64,000 bases of DNA, from NCBI RefSeq assembly GCF_029504575.1, contig NZ_JAQFII010000001.1, positions 6,517,001 through 6,581,000 on the forward strand. The letters are read 5' to 3'. Made by a program: the position numbers and the translations under genes. Shown one piece after another: positions 56,529 to 63,610 of this stretch. The DNA comes from Streptomyces sp. SPB162. GTDB lineage: Bacteria; Actinomycetota; Actinomycetes; Streptomycetales; Streptomycetaceae. How positions within the stretch are numbered: position 1 is the first letter of the stretch; every line of letters begins with the position of its first letter. Below the pieces are notes generated by a model that saw nothing but the letters and a program-made list of their open reading frames with translations, had not been told where the DNA came from and searched no databases.

Positions 56529-57083
56529 CGCGCTGGACGGGCATCTCCTGCGTAGTCCCGATCACCAGGGAAGTGCCGCAACCCGCACCTTGGTGAGCGG
56601 AACTCGGACGTGGCAGGGGGTGGGGTCGGCCAGCGCTGGGGTGAATGCGGCGATCAGGTGGCGAGGTGTGGGTGCCGAAACGGGTCTCCCACGGCGGTCC
56701 CTGCGGTAGAGCGGTGGTGACGAACCAGCAGTCGGTGGTGCTGTTGACGAAGTGCTCCACGCGGGCCAGACCATCAGGCGAGGTCATCGCCCTGTCACCG
56801 CCGACGTGCCGCCAGTCGGCAGCTACCAGGGACCTGTGCGGATCGGCCTCGGCGGACGTACAAGCTTGCGGGTCGGTGAGGGCGTCGGTGAAGGCGGCGA
56901 TGATCTCCACCGGGGTGCGGGAGCCAAAACTCGCGTACCAGGCCGCCGGTCCGGTTCCGGGGCGTGGTGCAGCGTCCACCACTGTCCGTCGGGATCGGGC
57001 TCCAGACGCAGGAGGGCCTTGCGGTCGGGGCTGGTGAGGATGACGCGCGGCATCAGGAGGTCGTGGCCGTAGCTGTTTGACAT
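56419..57083 (-). pseudogene. DUF317-domain protein, 3' part, multiply frameshifted
   Basis: DUF317 sense runs over at least three frames: MPRVILTSPDRKALLRLEPD, then TGPAAWYASFGSRTPVEIIA, then WFVTTALPQGPPWETRFGTH and PRHLIAAFTPALADPTPCHV, then QEMPVQRVAFALEERVRTL. The N-terminal unit (SPRHLAG type) is missing here but present at 57475-57595, on the other side of the plus-strand membrane gene at 57138. The two pieces look like one gene split by an insertion of about 0.4 kb. Confidence 0.6.
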
Positions 57084-57137
57084 GGACGGGTCTGGCCGAC
57101 TCTCCGTATGCTGGTGATCGCTTACGAGGGGGGCAGG

Positions 57138-57473
57138 GTGAACGGCAATCCGCTGTACCACTGGATAGCGTTGGCCGTGTATACGGGCCTCTTGCTGCCC
57201 GTCGCGGTGGCGATACTGGCAGGCTGGACGCCGCCGTGGCTGCGGAAGCGACAGGCTGGGCTGCGATTTCATGCCTACGGCCTCCTGTGCGTCTACGCCG
57301 TCATGCTCCTCAACGGCATCCCCCGGATCGCAGGCGCCTCTTCCGGCACAGTTCTGGCCTGCATGGGCGTCGGTATCGGCTTGTTCGCCGCCGCCGCAGT
57401 CCTGTTCCTGCTCTCCGAACGCAAGGATTCAGGCGCCCAGAGAACGGGCGCAGTCGAACCTCGGGAAAGCTGA
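57138..57473 (+). CDS. small three-helix membrane protein, opposite to the train
   Basis: About 111 residues from GTG 57138 (AGGGGGG upstream; ATG 57108 also open). Helices: WIALAVYTGLLLPVAVAIL, FHAYGLLCVYAVMLLNGIP and VLACMGVGIGLFAAAAVLFL. It shares layout and spaced residues with the protein at 11750. It is the only rightward gene in the train and lies inside a DUF317 gene, so it seems inserted. Family not named. Confidence 0.55.
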   Translation: MNGNPLYHWIALAVYTGLLLPVAVAILAGWTPPWLRKRQAGLRFHAYGLLCVYAVMLLNGIPRIAGASSGTVLACMGVGIGLFAAAAVLFLLSERKDSGAQRTGAVEPRES

Positions 57474-57474
57474 G

Positions 57475-57595
57475 AGACACCGCTCCAGCCGCAGGCGCGG
57501 TGCAGGGGGACGGTGACCCAGGCGGCGTCACCGCCGCCGGCCAGGTGGCGCGGCGCGATGAACGAGACCTCGACGGTGTCGGGCACCAGGGACAC
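57475..57595 (-). pseudogene. DUF317-domain protein, 5' part
   Basis: A GTG at 57595 with GGAGG five bases upstream begins SLVPDTVEVSFIAPRHLAGG, GDAAWVTVPLHRACGWSGV and then loses DUF317 sense where the plus-strand membrane gene begins. It supplies the SPRHLAG unit missing from 56419-57083. Together they would make a normal-length DUF317 protein. Confidence 0.55.
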
Positions 57596-57597
57596 CG

Positions 57598-58116
57598 TTA
57601 CCTCCGCACTCGGGCGGGCCGGCCGGGCGTGTGGGCCTTGGCCGGCGGTGGGGCCAGAGGGGAGGGGGTGTGCTGAGCGGCGGCGTTGATCTCGACGAGG
57701 ACGTGACCGTGGGTGGCCCAGTCGTCGAGGTAGCTCCACGACTCGGCGTGGTACTCAGCGAGGGCTTCGTCAAACGGCGGGGTGCCGGGCGGGGCGTCGG
57801 CGAGGAGGCTGTCACGGGTGTGCACCCACTGCTCGTGCAGCGCGTCGAGCAGGTCGACCGCCGCGCGAAGGTGGCCCAGTTGGTAGGCCCAGCGGTGTTG
57901 CACCGCGCTGGTCGGCATGGTTCTGAGCTGCGCCTCGGCTGTGGCCAGCAGGTGGCGGGCGCCGGCGCGGACGGTCTCGAACGCCTCGGCGGTGTCGGCG
58001 TCGCGCTGGCGCTGGCGGGTGCCGTAGGCGTGGTCGTCGTGGGGCCAGCCGTCGAGGTCGGTGTGCTCGTCGGAGTAGGCGTCCCAGGCGTCGTAGATGT
58101 TCTTGCTGTCGCTCAA
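57598..58116 (-). CDS. hypothetical protein of the DUF317 train
   Basis: 172 residues: acidic start (SDEHTDLDGWPHDDHAYGTR), helical middle (AFETVRAGARHLLATAEAQL; LGHLRAAVDLLDALHEQW) and Pro/Ala tail. The TTG at 58116 is the first standard start, but coding sense continues upstream (TADRDLLQHLDDYLS) without a start codon, so the true start may be changed or frameshifted. No family recognised. Confidence 0.55.
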   Translation of the reverse strand: MSDSKNIYDAWDAYSDEHTDLDGWPHDDHAYGTRQRQRDADTAEAFETVRAGARHLLATAEAQLRTMPTSAVQHRWAYQLGHLRAAVDLLDALHEQWVHTRDSLLADAPPGTPPFDEALAEYHAESWSYLDDWATHGHVLVEINAAAQHTPSPLAPPPAKAHTPGRPARVRR

Positions 58117-58189
58117 GTAGTCGTCGAGATGCTGGAGGAGATCGCGGTCAGCGGTGGTGTCGGGGGAGATGGGGAGGGTCCTGTCGGGG

Positions 58190-59017
58190 TCAGCGGCGAA
58201 CGGCCGGACGAGGGGTCGCCGGCGTCGCCGGGGCTGTCGCGGGTGTCGGCTGCTTCTGGCGGCGGGCGGCGCGGGCTTGCGCGCGGATCGTCTTGATACG
58301 GGTGGTGTGCGCGTCGACCACCTGCTGCGGGGTCAGCGGGCTGGGCTGTTGCACGACGGTGTAGTGGGCGGTGCGTTCGAACATGGCGCGCTGCAGCGGG
58401 GCGGGGTCCGCGAGCGCGGTGACGAAGGCGGTCACGACGTGCTCGGGTGTGCGGCTGTCGAACCAGGCGTGCCAGATGCGGGGGCCCAGGAAACCGTCTT
58501 GTCCCGGCTCACCCGCCTCCACATGCCAGGACACAATTGCGGGGTCGTGGGGATCGGCCCGCTGCTCGACGCGGCACATCGCGTCCGGTGAGGCAGCCGC
58601 GTTTCCTGCGTCGATGAGCCAGCCCGCGGCCTCCAGCGCCGACAGGGGTGCCGCCGGTTGAGTGCGCGACGGGGCGATCAGCGCATCAGTGAGGCCGGCC
58701 AGGACTTCGGCGGGGAGGAGTTCGCCGAACTCGGCGTACCAGCCGTGCTCCGCGTCGGTGGGCTCGGCCCGCAGCCGCCACCACGCGGAGGTGGCGGACT
58801 GCGGGTCGAACTGCAGGCGGTAGCGGCGATCGGGGCTGCGCAGGATGATCTCGGCGCTCAGCGGGTCGGAAATGGGGGTCCAACCGGCGGCGGCCAGGCC
58901 GTGGGTGACGTGGCGGGCGTCGCCGGGGCCGGCGAGATGACGCGGGCTGGTATCGAAGGGCATCCGCCAGGCGTGTATCTCGGCGAAAGCGGCGAGCTGC
59001 CGTTCACTTACCGGCAC
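58190..59017 (-). CDS. DUF317-domain protein
   Basis: 275 residues, intact. First unit: TSPRHLAGPGDARHVTHGLA, RSPDRRYRLQFDPQSATSAW, WYAEFGELLPAEVLAGLTDA. Second unit: IVSWHVEAGEPGQDGFLGPR, HAWFDSRTPEHVVTAFVTAL. Arg/Lys-rich tail (RIKTIRAQARAARRQKQP). GTG 59017 overlaps the end of the next upstream gene by 14 bases. A good reference copy of the family here. Confidence 0.8.
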   Translation of the reverse strand: MPVSERQLAAFAEIHAWRMPFDTSPRHLAGPGDARHVTHGLAAAGWTPISDPLSAEIILRSPDRRYRLQFDPQSATSAWWRLRAEPTDAEHGWYAEFGELLPAEVLAGLTDALIAPSRTQPAAPLSALEAAGWLIDAGNAAASPDAMCRVEQRADPHDPAIVSWHVEAGEPGQDGFLGPRIWHAWFDSRTPEHVVTAFVTALADPAPLQRAMFERTAHYTVVQQPSPLTPQQVVDAHTTRIKTIRAQARAARRQKQPTPATAPATPATPRPAVRR

Positions 59018-59363
59018 TCTGCGCCCCCGGCCTGGTCTTCGGGCCGTTGTCGATCAGGGCGCGCACGTGGTCCAGCGAGTAGTGCAGGGTGTGCTGATCG
59101 GACTGCTCCCACGCGGCAGCCCGCAGCTCGTCGACCAAGACGCTGACCTCCCTGCTGCGCGGGGTGTCCGGGTTTTCCAGCAGGGAACGGGCGAAGGCGC
59201 GCAGGATGTCGCCGAACTGCACGGGGATGCCGGTGTACTCATCGAGCAGCGGAGTGACGAGGGCGAACGCCTCCTTGGGGTCGGGCTTGTCGCGCAGGTA
59301 TGCGGTCAGGCGGGACAGGGTCTCCGTCGCGGTACGGACGGATTCCAGGGTGGGTGCGGACAT
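59004..59363 (-). CDS. hypothetical helical protein of the DUF317 train
   Basis: 119 residues from ATG 59363: LESVRTATETLSRLTAYLRD, GDILRAFARSLLENPDTPRS, REVSVLVDELRAAAWEQSDQ. Wholly helical, soluble. It lies between and overlaps DUF317 genes, a position also taken by the gene at 60186, so each DUF317 protein may have a small helical partner (inference). Confidence 0.55.
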   Translation of the reverse strand: MSAPTLESVRTATETLSRLTAYLRDKPDPKEAFALVTPLLDEYTGIPVQFGDILRAFARSLLENPDTPRSREVSVLVDELRAAAWEQSDQHTLHYSLDHVRALIDNGPKTRPGAQSAGK

Positions 59364-59388
59364 CGGGCTCCTCGGGGGGCGTCGGGGT

Positions 59389-60189
59389 TCAGCGGCGGGT
59401 GCGGGTGCGGGTGCCGCCGGCGTGGGCGTGGGGGCGGGCTGCGGTGCGGGGGCGGTTGCCACGGGTGGTGGTGCTGCGGGCCCAGGCGGCGCGCGCGGCG
59501 GTGATGCGTGCCTGCTGCCAAGCCCGGAGCTGGGAGGGCAGTACGGAAACCGATGTGGTGCGGATCTGTGCGCTGTGCGGGACGCGGCCCAGTGGGCGCA
59601 TCACGGGCTCGGGGTTGGAAAGCGCGGTGGAGAAGGCTTGGACCAGGTGCATCGGGGTGCTGGCGCTGAACTGAGCGCTCCAGCCGTTGCCCTGCTGGTC
59701 CTTCGCACCCGATGACCACATCGCGATGCCGCCGGCGGCCTGGAGGTACTGCATCCAGGCACTGCCATCGGGGCTGGTCACGGTGTGATGTCCGGCGGTG
59801 GGTTCATGGCGCCAGCGCTGTTCCCGCAGCGGCGCCCACACGTTGGGGGCGTGCGCGGAGCGGGGCTGGGTGAGGGCGTCGGTCAGACCGGCGACGATCT
59901 CCACCGGCGTCTGCCGGCCAAGGACCGCCCACCACTCGTCCTGATGGCCGTTCGCCTTGCCGTGGATGGTCCATCCGCCGGGCAGGACGTAGGGGTCGTA
60001 GCCGACGCGCACGGTGCGGTCCGGGCTCTCCATGACCAGGGGGCCACCCCGCTTGGACCGGTCCTGCCATCCCGAAGCGCGCAGGAACTCCGAGACGTGC
60101 CGCAGATCGCCCCCGCCCGCCAGAGAGCGGGGCTCGATGAGGTAGTGCTGCTCGGGCCGCACCCAGTTCTGCCGCTGCTGTTTGCTCAT
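59389..60189 (-). CDS. DUF317-domain protein
   Basis: 266 residues from ATG 60189, overlapping the stop of the previous gene (ATGA). Units: LIEPRSLAGGGDLRHVSEFL ... MESPDRTVRVGYDPYVLPGG ... WAVLGRQTPVEIVAGLTDAL and HHTVTSPDGSAWMQYLQAAG ... WSAQFSASTPMHLVQAFSTA. Basic Arg/Thr/His tail. Intact. Confidence 0.8.
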   Translation of the reverse strand: MSKQQRQNWVRPEQHYLIEPRSLAGGGDLRHVSEFLRASGWQDRSKRGGPLVMESPDRTVRVGYDPYVLPGGWTIHGKANGHQDEWWAVLGRQTPVEIVAGLTDALTQPRSAHAPNVWAPLREQRWRHEPTAGHHTVTSPDGSAWMQYLQAAGGIAMWSSGAKDQQGNGWSAQFSASTPMHLVQAFSTALSNPEPVMRPLGRVPHSAQIRTTSVSVLPSQLRAWQQARITAARAAWARSTTTRGNRPRTAARPHAHAGGTRTRTRR

Positions 60190-60569
60190 CGGTGCCGCCG
60201 GACCACGAGCGATGCAGGGGCGGGCGGCTTGCCCGCGCTGGTGGCGGACTGTGCGGAGGCGTGCTGGAGCGTCTCCCGATACTCCTCCAGGTCCGCGCTG
60301 GTGTGGGCGAGGTCGTTCGCGGCTCGGCCCAGGGCGAGCCACACCTTGGCTGGCAGGGCGCCGCGCTCGGTCTGGTCCTTGGCGAATCTGCTCGCTGTGT
60401 CAACCAGGTGGGCGACGCCGCCGATCAGTCCGTGGTCGGGGTCGCACATCCGCGCGATGACCTGGGCGGCCTCGGGCGCCGGCAGGTGGGTGAGGTGCTC
60501 GGTGAGCTGGTCGAGCTGGCGGCTGATCTCGTCAGTGAGCCGCACCGCGTACGGGGTGGGCTGAGACAT
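60186..60569 (-). CDS. hypothetical helical protein of the DUF317 train
   Basis: 127 residues, ATG 60569 with GGAGG upstream. Helical: RLTDEISRQLDQLTEHLTHL, PEAAQVIARMCDPDHGLIGG, LALGRAANDLAHTSADLEEY. Coupled to the DUF317 gene behind it. No family recognised. The 185 bases upstream show weak coding sense (IDPPIPLQAYVLIAPDRARP) without a start. Confidence 0.55.
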   Translation of the reverse strand: MSQPTPYAVRLTDEISRQLDQLTEHLTHLPAPEAAQVIARMCDPDHGLIGGVAHLVDTASRFAKDQTERGALPAKVWLALGRAANDLAHTSADLEEYRETLQHASAQSATSAGKPPAPASLVVRRHR

Positions 60570-60754
60570 GCTCCTCCAGAAGGGGGTTGGTCGTCGCGTT
60601 GGCGGTTCGCGACCTGTGGAATTTGGCGGGAACCGCCGTTGGGCGTGCGCCGGTCAGCGGGCGGGCCCGGTCCGGGGCGATGAGGACGTATGCCTGCAGG
60701 GGTATAGGCGGATCAATCCGGTCGCGGCGGGGCTCGCGAATCCGCCGCTCTGCT

Positions 60755-61504
60755 TCAGCGAGTCCGGCGGGCCAGGGCCCGGGTCGCGGCAGGGGCCGGC
60801 GGCAGGGTGACGGTCGGCGCGGTTCTGGTGGCGGTGTGCTGGAGCGCGGTGCTGATGCCGAGGGCGTCGAGCTGGCGACCGATGGCCAGTACGGCGTGCG
60901 CCTGCACGGTGGTGTCATCCCCACCGAGTCGGAAGATGCCGCTCTGCGGGTCCTGGACGAAGCCCTGCTCGCTAAGGACTGCGCCGGCCACTTCGCCGAC
61001 CGGCGCGGCGGCGAGGCTGCCGTCCGGCTGCCAGGTCAGGACGACCCGCTCGGGCTGGGACGGCTGGACCCCGCCGATGGCGTTGTGGCGGACCTGGGCG
61101 AGGGCGCTGTCGTAGCGGGCGAGGAGGTCGCCCGCGACGGTCTCGGCACCTTGGAACGGGTCGTCGACCAGCGCGATGCCGTTGGGCTCGGGAACGGCGC
61201 GGTATGCCTCGTCGGGAAGGTTCTGAGGAGCGAGGGCGGCGATGAGGAACCCGTCGCGATCGTCATGCCGATCCAGGACGAGGAACTGGGCGCCGTCCGG
61301 GCGGCTGAGGACCGCCGCATGCTGCAGCGCAGTCTCGGCGAGGGTGTCGGCGACGAGATCCAGGTCCCAGACTCGGTCCGTCAGATCGATGAGGTCGTCC
61401 TTGTTCTCGGACGGAAGGTAGGTGCTGGTCCAGGCACCGGGCAGTTCGCCGGCGAGGATGTCGGCGTAGGAGGCGAGGCGCTCGGAGTTTTCGTGATCGG
61501 GCAT
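60755..61504 (-). CDS. hypothetical protein of the mobile block
   Basis: 249 residues from ATG 61504 (AAGGA upstream; TTG 61531 also open). N-terminal alpha/beta part (LASYADILAGELPGAWTSTY; GAQFLVLDRHDDRDGFLIAA) and a middle with GVQPSQPERVVLTWQPDGSL. Soluble, no family recognised. Close behind the gene at 61528. Confidence 0.6.
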   Translation of the reverse strand: MPDHENSERLASYADILAGELPGAWTSTYLPSENKDDLIDLTDRVWDLDLVADTLAETALQHAAVLSRPDGAQFLVLDRHDDRDGFLIAALAPQNLPDEAYRAVPEPNGIALVDDPFQGAETVAGDLLARYDSALAQVRHNAIGGVQPSQPERVVLTWQPDGSLAAAPVGEVAGAVLSEQGFVQDPQSGIFRLGGDDTTVQAHAVLAIGRQLDALGISTALQHTATRTAPTVTLPPAPAATRALARRTR

Positions 61505-61527
61505 GGGGTCCTTGGCTGTCGTGGAGG

Positions 61528-62103
61528 TCAACGGCGCAGCCCGGTGGCCACCGGGGGTGGTGGGGCGGGAACGGTGCGCGGTGGGGGCGGGCAGGCGCAG
61601 ACGGCGGACCGCTCGCGCTCGGTGGCCGGCACCTGTTGGGTGCAGGCGCTGCGGCCGGGGTGCGGGGCGTGCCGGTCGGCGAGGGCGTTGCGGGTAGCGG
61701 CCAGGTCGGCGCTTATGACGGGCAGGCGCTCGTCGGCGAGGTAGCGAAGCCGCTTGGCGATGTGCGGGTCGGCGGCCTGGCCGAGGCCGTCGTGGAACTC
61801 AGCGGTGGCGGTCAGGACCTCGGCCAGGGCGGCGAGAATGCCGTCGTGCGCGGCGGTCAGCTCGGTGAGAGCGTCGGCGGCCTCACCGGTGGTGGTGGCC
61901 TGGCGGATCCGCTCGGCGAGCTGGGCCACGGAGGCGCCGAGTGTCGGGTAAGTGGCCGGCCGGGCTTCGGTGTCGAAATCCGCATCGCAGTCGACGTGGT
62001 AGCTGGCGGCTCGCAGCCTTGCCACAGCGCCGACGGCGAGGCGAGATTCCTCGTCCTGATCGAGACCGGTGGGGGTGCGGTGGTAGGTCTCGTGGACGCG
62101 CAC
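61528..62103 (-). CDS. hypothetical protein of the mobile block, start unclear
   Basis: 191 residues from GTG 62103: RVHETYHRTPTGLDQDEESR, ARLRAASYHVDCDADFDT, AERIRQATTTGEAADALTEL, and a Cys-containing tail. In-frame coding sense continues 42 codons upstream (NRFLDIRRDPHSDEVLARGG, HSVLQRAGFVPVV) to a GTT at 62229 that follows AGGAG at a proper distance, with no ATG, GTG or TTG. Either the start codon mutated to GTT, or the base is a read error. No named family. Confidence 0.6.
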   Translation of the reverse strand: MRVHETYHRTPTGLDQDEESRLAVGAVARLRAASYHVDCDADFDTEARPATYPTLGASVAQLAERIRQATTTGEAADALTELTAAHDGILAALAEVLTATAEFHDGLGQAADPHIAKRLRYLADERLPVISADLAATRNALADRHAPHPGRSACTQQVPATERERSAVCACPPPPRTVPAPPPPVATGLRR

Positions 62104-62236
62104 GACAGGGACAAAACCTGCCCGCTGCAGAACACTGTGGGCTCCTGCGTCTCCGCCGCGGGCGAGGACCTCATCGGAGTGCGGATCGCGGCGGATGTCG
62201 AGGAAGCGGTTGGCGAGAGGTGAAGGAACGTTTCTC

Positions 62237-63088
62237 CTATGGTGATCGGTGGGTGGCGGACCGGACGGCGGGTGGTGCCGGGGCCACGCTGGGGCGGACG
62301 ACCGACAGGTGGGCTGCCGTGGTGTCGAGGTCCTGCTGGATGGCGTGGAGCCGGCGGGCGATCAGCTCCAGGCGGTGTGCCGTGTCCGGCCTGGTGGCTC
62401 CTGGCTGGCGGGCGATCCGGTGGGCGGTGTGCTCGATGAGTGAGCGGACCGTGGCCAGCGGACCGGCGTGCTCGTCGGCGAGCTGCGACAGGACGCTCGC
62501 GAGGTGGCCTGTGGCAGTGGGTACAGGCGGGGCGGGAGCCTGTGGCTGGGGAGCGGTGGGTGCCGGGGTCAGGCGCAGGTCCCCTTCGACGCGGCGGGCC
62601 TCGACCGAAAGGCGCTGCAGGACGTTGGCGGGCTGGGTGTTCCAGGTGCCGTCGAGGCGGATCAGGTTGGCGATCAGGTCGAGGCGGCCGGGTTGGGCTT
62701 GGACGGCGATCCACCGACAGCCGTGTTCGTCACCCGGGATCTCGATGCCGGCGGCGCGGGCCAGGCGGTGGGCGGTCTCGGCCCATTCAGGTCCGGTCAG
62801 CACCCGGTCATCGCGGTGGAGGCGGATTTCGAGGTGGAGGATCGCTCGCCGGTCGTCGTTCGGGCTGGCAGCGAACGGGTGCTCCAGCAGCGGGTCTTCG
62901 AGGTGCTGGGCCCACTGGGCGGACGTCCACGTCGCCTGCTCGTCATCCTGGGTGTAGGAGTCGAGCCCCGGCCAGTGGGCGACGACGGTGTACTCGGTCA
63001 GCCCGTCATCCGGTGAGACCGGCCGGCCCAGTGCCGCGGTGAGCGGGTCGTGCGGGGTATGGGTGCGCTCGTGGACCTGGAAGATCAC
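62237..63088 (-). CDS. relaxase-like protein without the usual HxH motif
   Basis: 283 residues from GTG 63088, overlapping the previous stop (GTGA). The middle (LHLEIRLHRDDRVLTGPEW; AETAHRLARAAGIE; GCRWIAVQAQPGRLDLIANL; IRLDGTWNTQPANVLQRLSV) follows the pattern of Streptomyces relaxase/mobilisation nucleases, where this place reads H-x-H-I-V-x-x-L-x-R. Here the metal-binding histidines are replaced (RLDLIAN). It may be a degenerate or accessory DNA-binding protein. The C-terminus is helical. Confidence 0.5.
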   Translation of the reverse strand: MIFQVHERTHTPHDPLTAALGRPVSPDDGLTEYTVVAHWPGLDSYTQDDEQATWTSAQWAQHLEDPLLEHPFAASPNDDRRAILHLEIRLHRDDRVLTGPEWAETAHRLARAAGIEIPGDEHGCRWIAVQAQPGRLDLIANLIRLDGTWNTQPANVLQRLSVEARRVEGDLRLTPAPTAPQPQAPAPPVPTATGHLASVLSQLADEHAGPLATVRSLIEHTAHRIARQPGATRPDTAHRLELIARRLHAIQQDLDTTAAHLSVVRPSVAPAPPAVRSATHRSP

Positions 63089-63510
63089 CGGCCGCCCCGG
63101 ACGTCGGCGACGTGCACGAGCTGGTGGAGGGCGGTGATGGTGTACCAGCCGCAGTCGACCAGGGCGTTGGCGTCGGTGTGCTTCGGCAGGAGGTAGTCCT
63201 CCATGGCCCGCAGGTGGATCAGGCAGTCCGGGCAGCGGCGCGTGAGGTGGACGAGATAGCGGGGGTGGGCGGTGAGGTACGACTGTGCTCCGCCGGTCGC
63301 GTCGCGCACCCGCCATCCGTCCTCGTCGGTCGGGGTGTGCCAGGAGGAGGCGACCACGCGCACGGCGTCACCCCACAGCTCGCCGCCGGCGACCCCTCTC
63401 AGGACGACGACCTGGTCGCCGCCCTGAAAATGGCCGTGGGTGATGTCCCGGACGGGGGTGAACGGGTCGGGCGTCGCAGCGAACGCCGGGATAGGTGGGG
63501 GCAGGGTCAT
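63085..63510 (-). CDS. hypothetical protein, first of the leftward train
   Basis: 141 residues from ATG 63510 (GGAAGGA upstream). A beta-rich start (GHFQGGDQVVVLRGVAGGEL; DAVRVVASSWHTPTDEDGWR) with an SH3-like look, then CPDCLIHLRAMEDYLLP, a CxxC that could bind zinc. Coupled to the relaxase-like gene. No family recognised. Confidence 0.6.
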   Translation of the reverse strand: MTLPPPIPAFAATPDPFTPVRDITHGHFQGGDQVVVLRGVAGGELWGDAVRVVASSWHTPTDEDGWRVRDATGGAQSYLTAHPRYLVHLTRRCPDCLIHLRAMEDYLLPKHTDANALVDCGWYTITALHQLVHVADVRGGR

Positions 63511-63565
63511 CCGGTTCCTTCCACGGGAGACGTGATGCGGTGGGAGGAACAATGGTCCGGAAGAA

Positions 63566-63604
63566 CGCCGGTTTGGCTAACCGGCGATCCCCGGCTATGT
63601 TCCC
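63566..63604. other. stem-loop, right copy of the pair that brackets the mobile block
   Basis: The same 26 bases as at 47180 (stem CGCCGGTT / AACCGGCG, loop TGGCT), followed by CCGGCTATGTTCCCCC. It lies between the stop of the minus-strand gene at 63611 and the start of the train at 63510. It may end the gene before it, start or regulate the train, or mark an element boundary. Confidence 0.7.
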
Positions 63605-63610
63605 CCTCCG

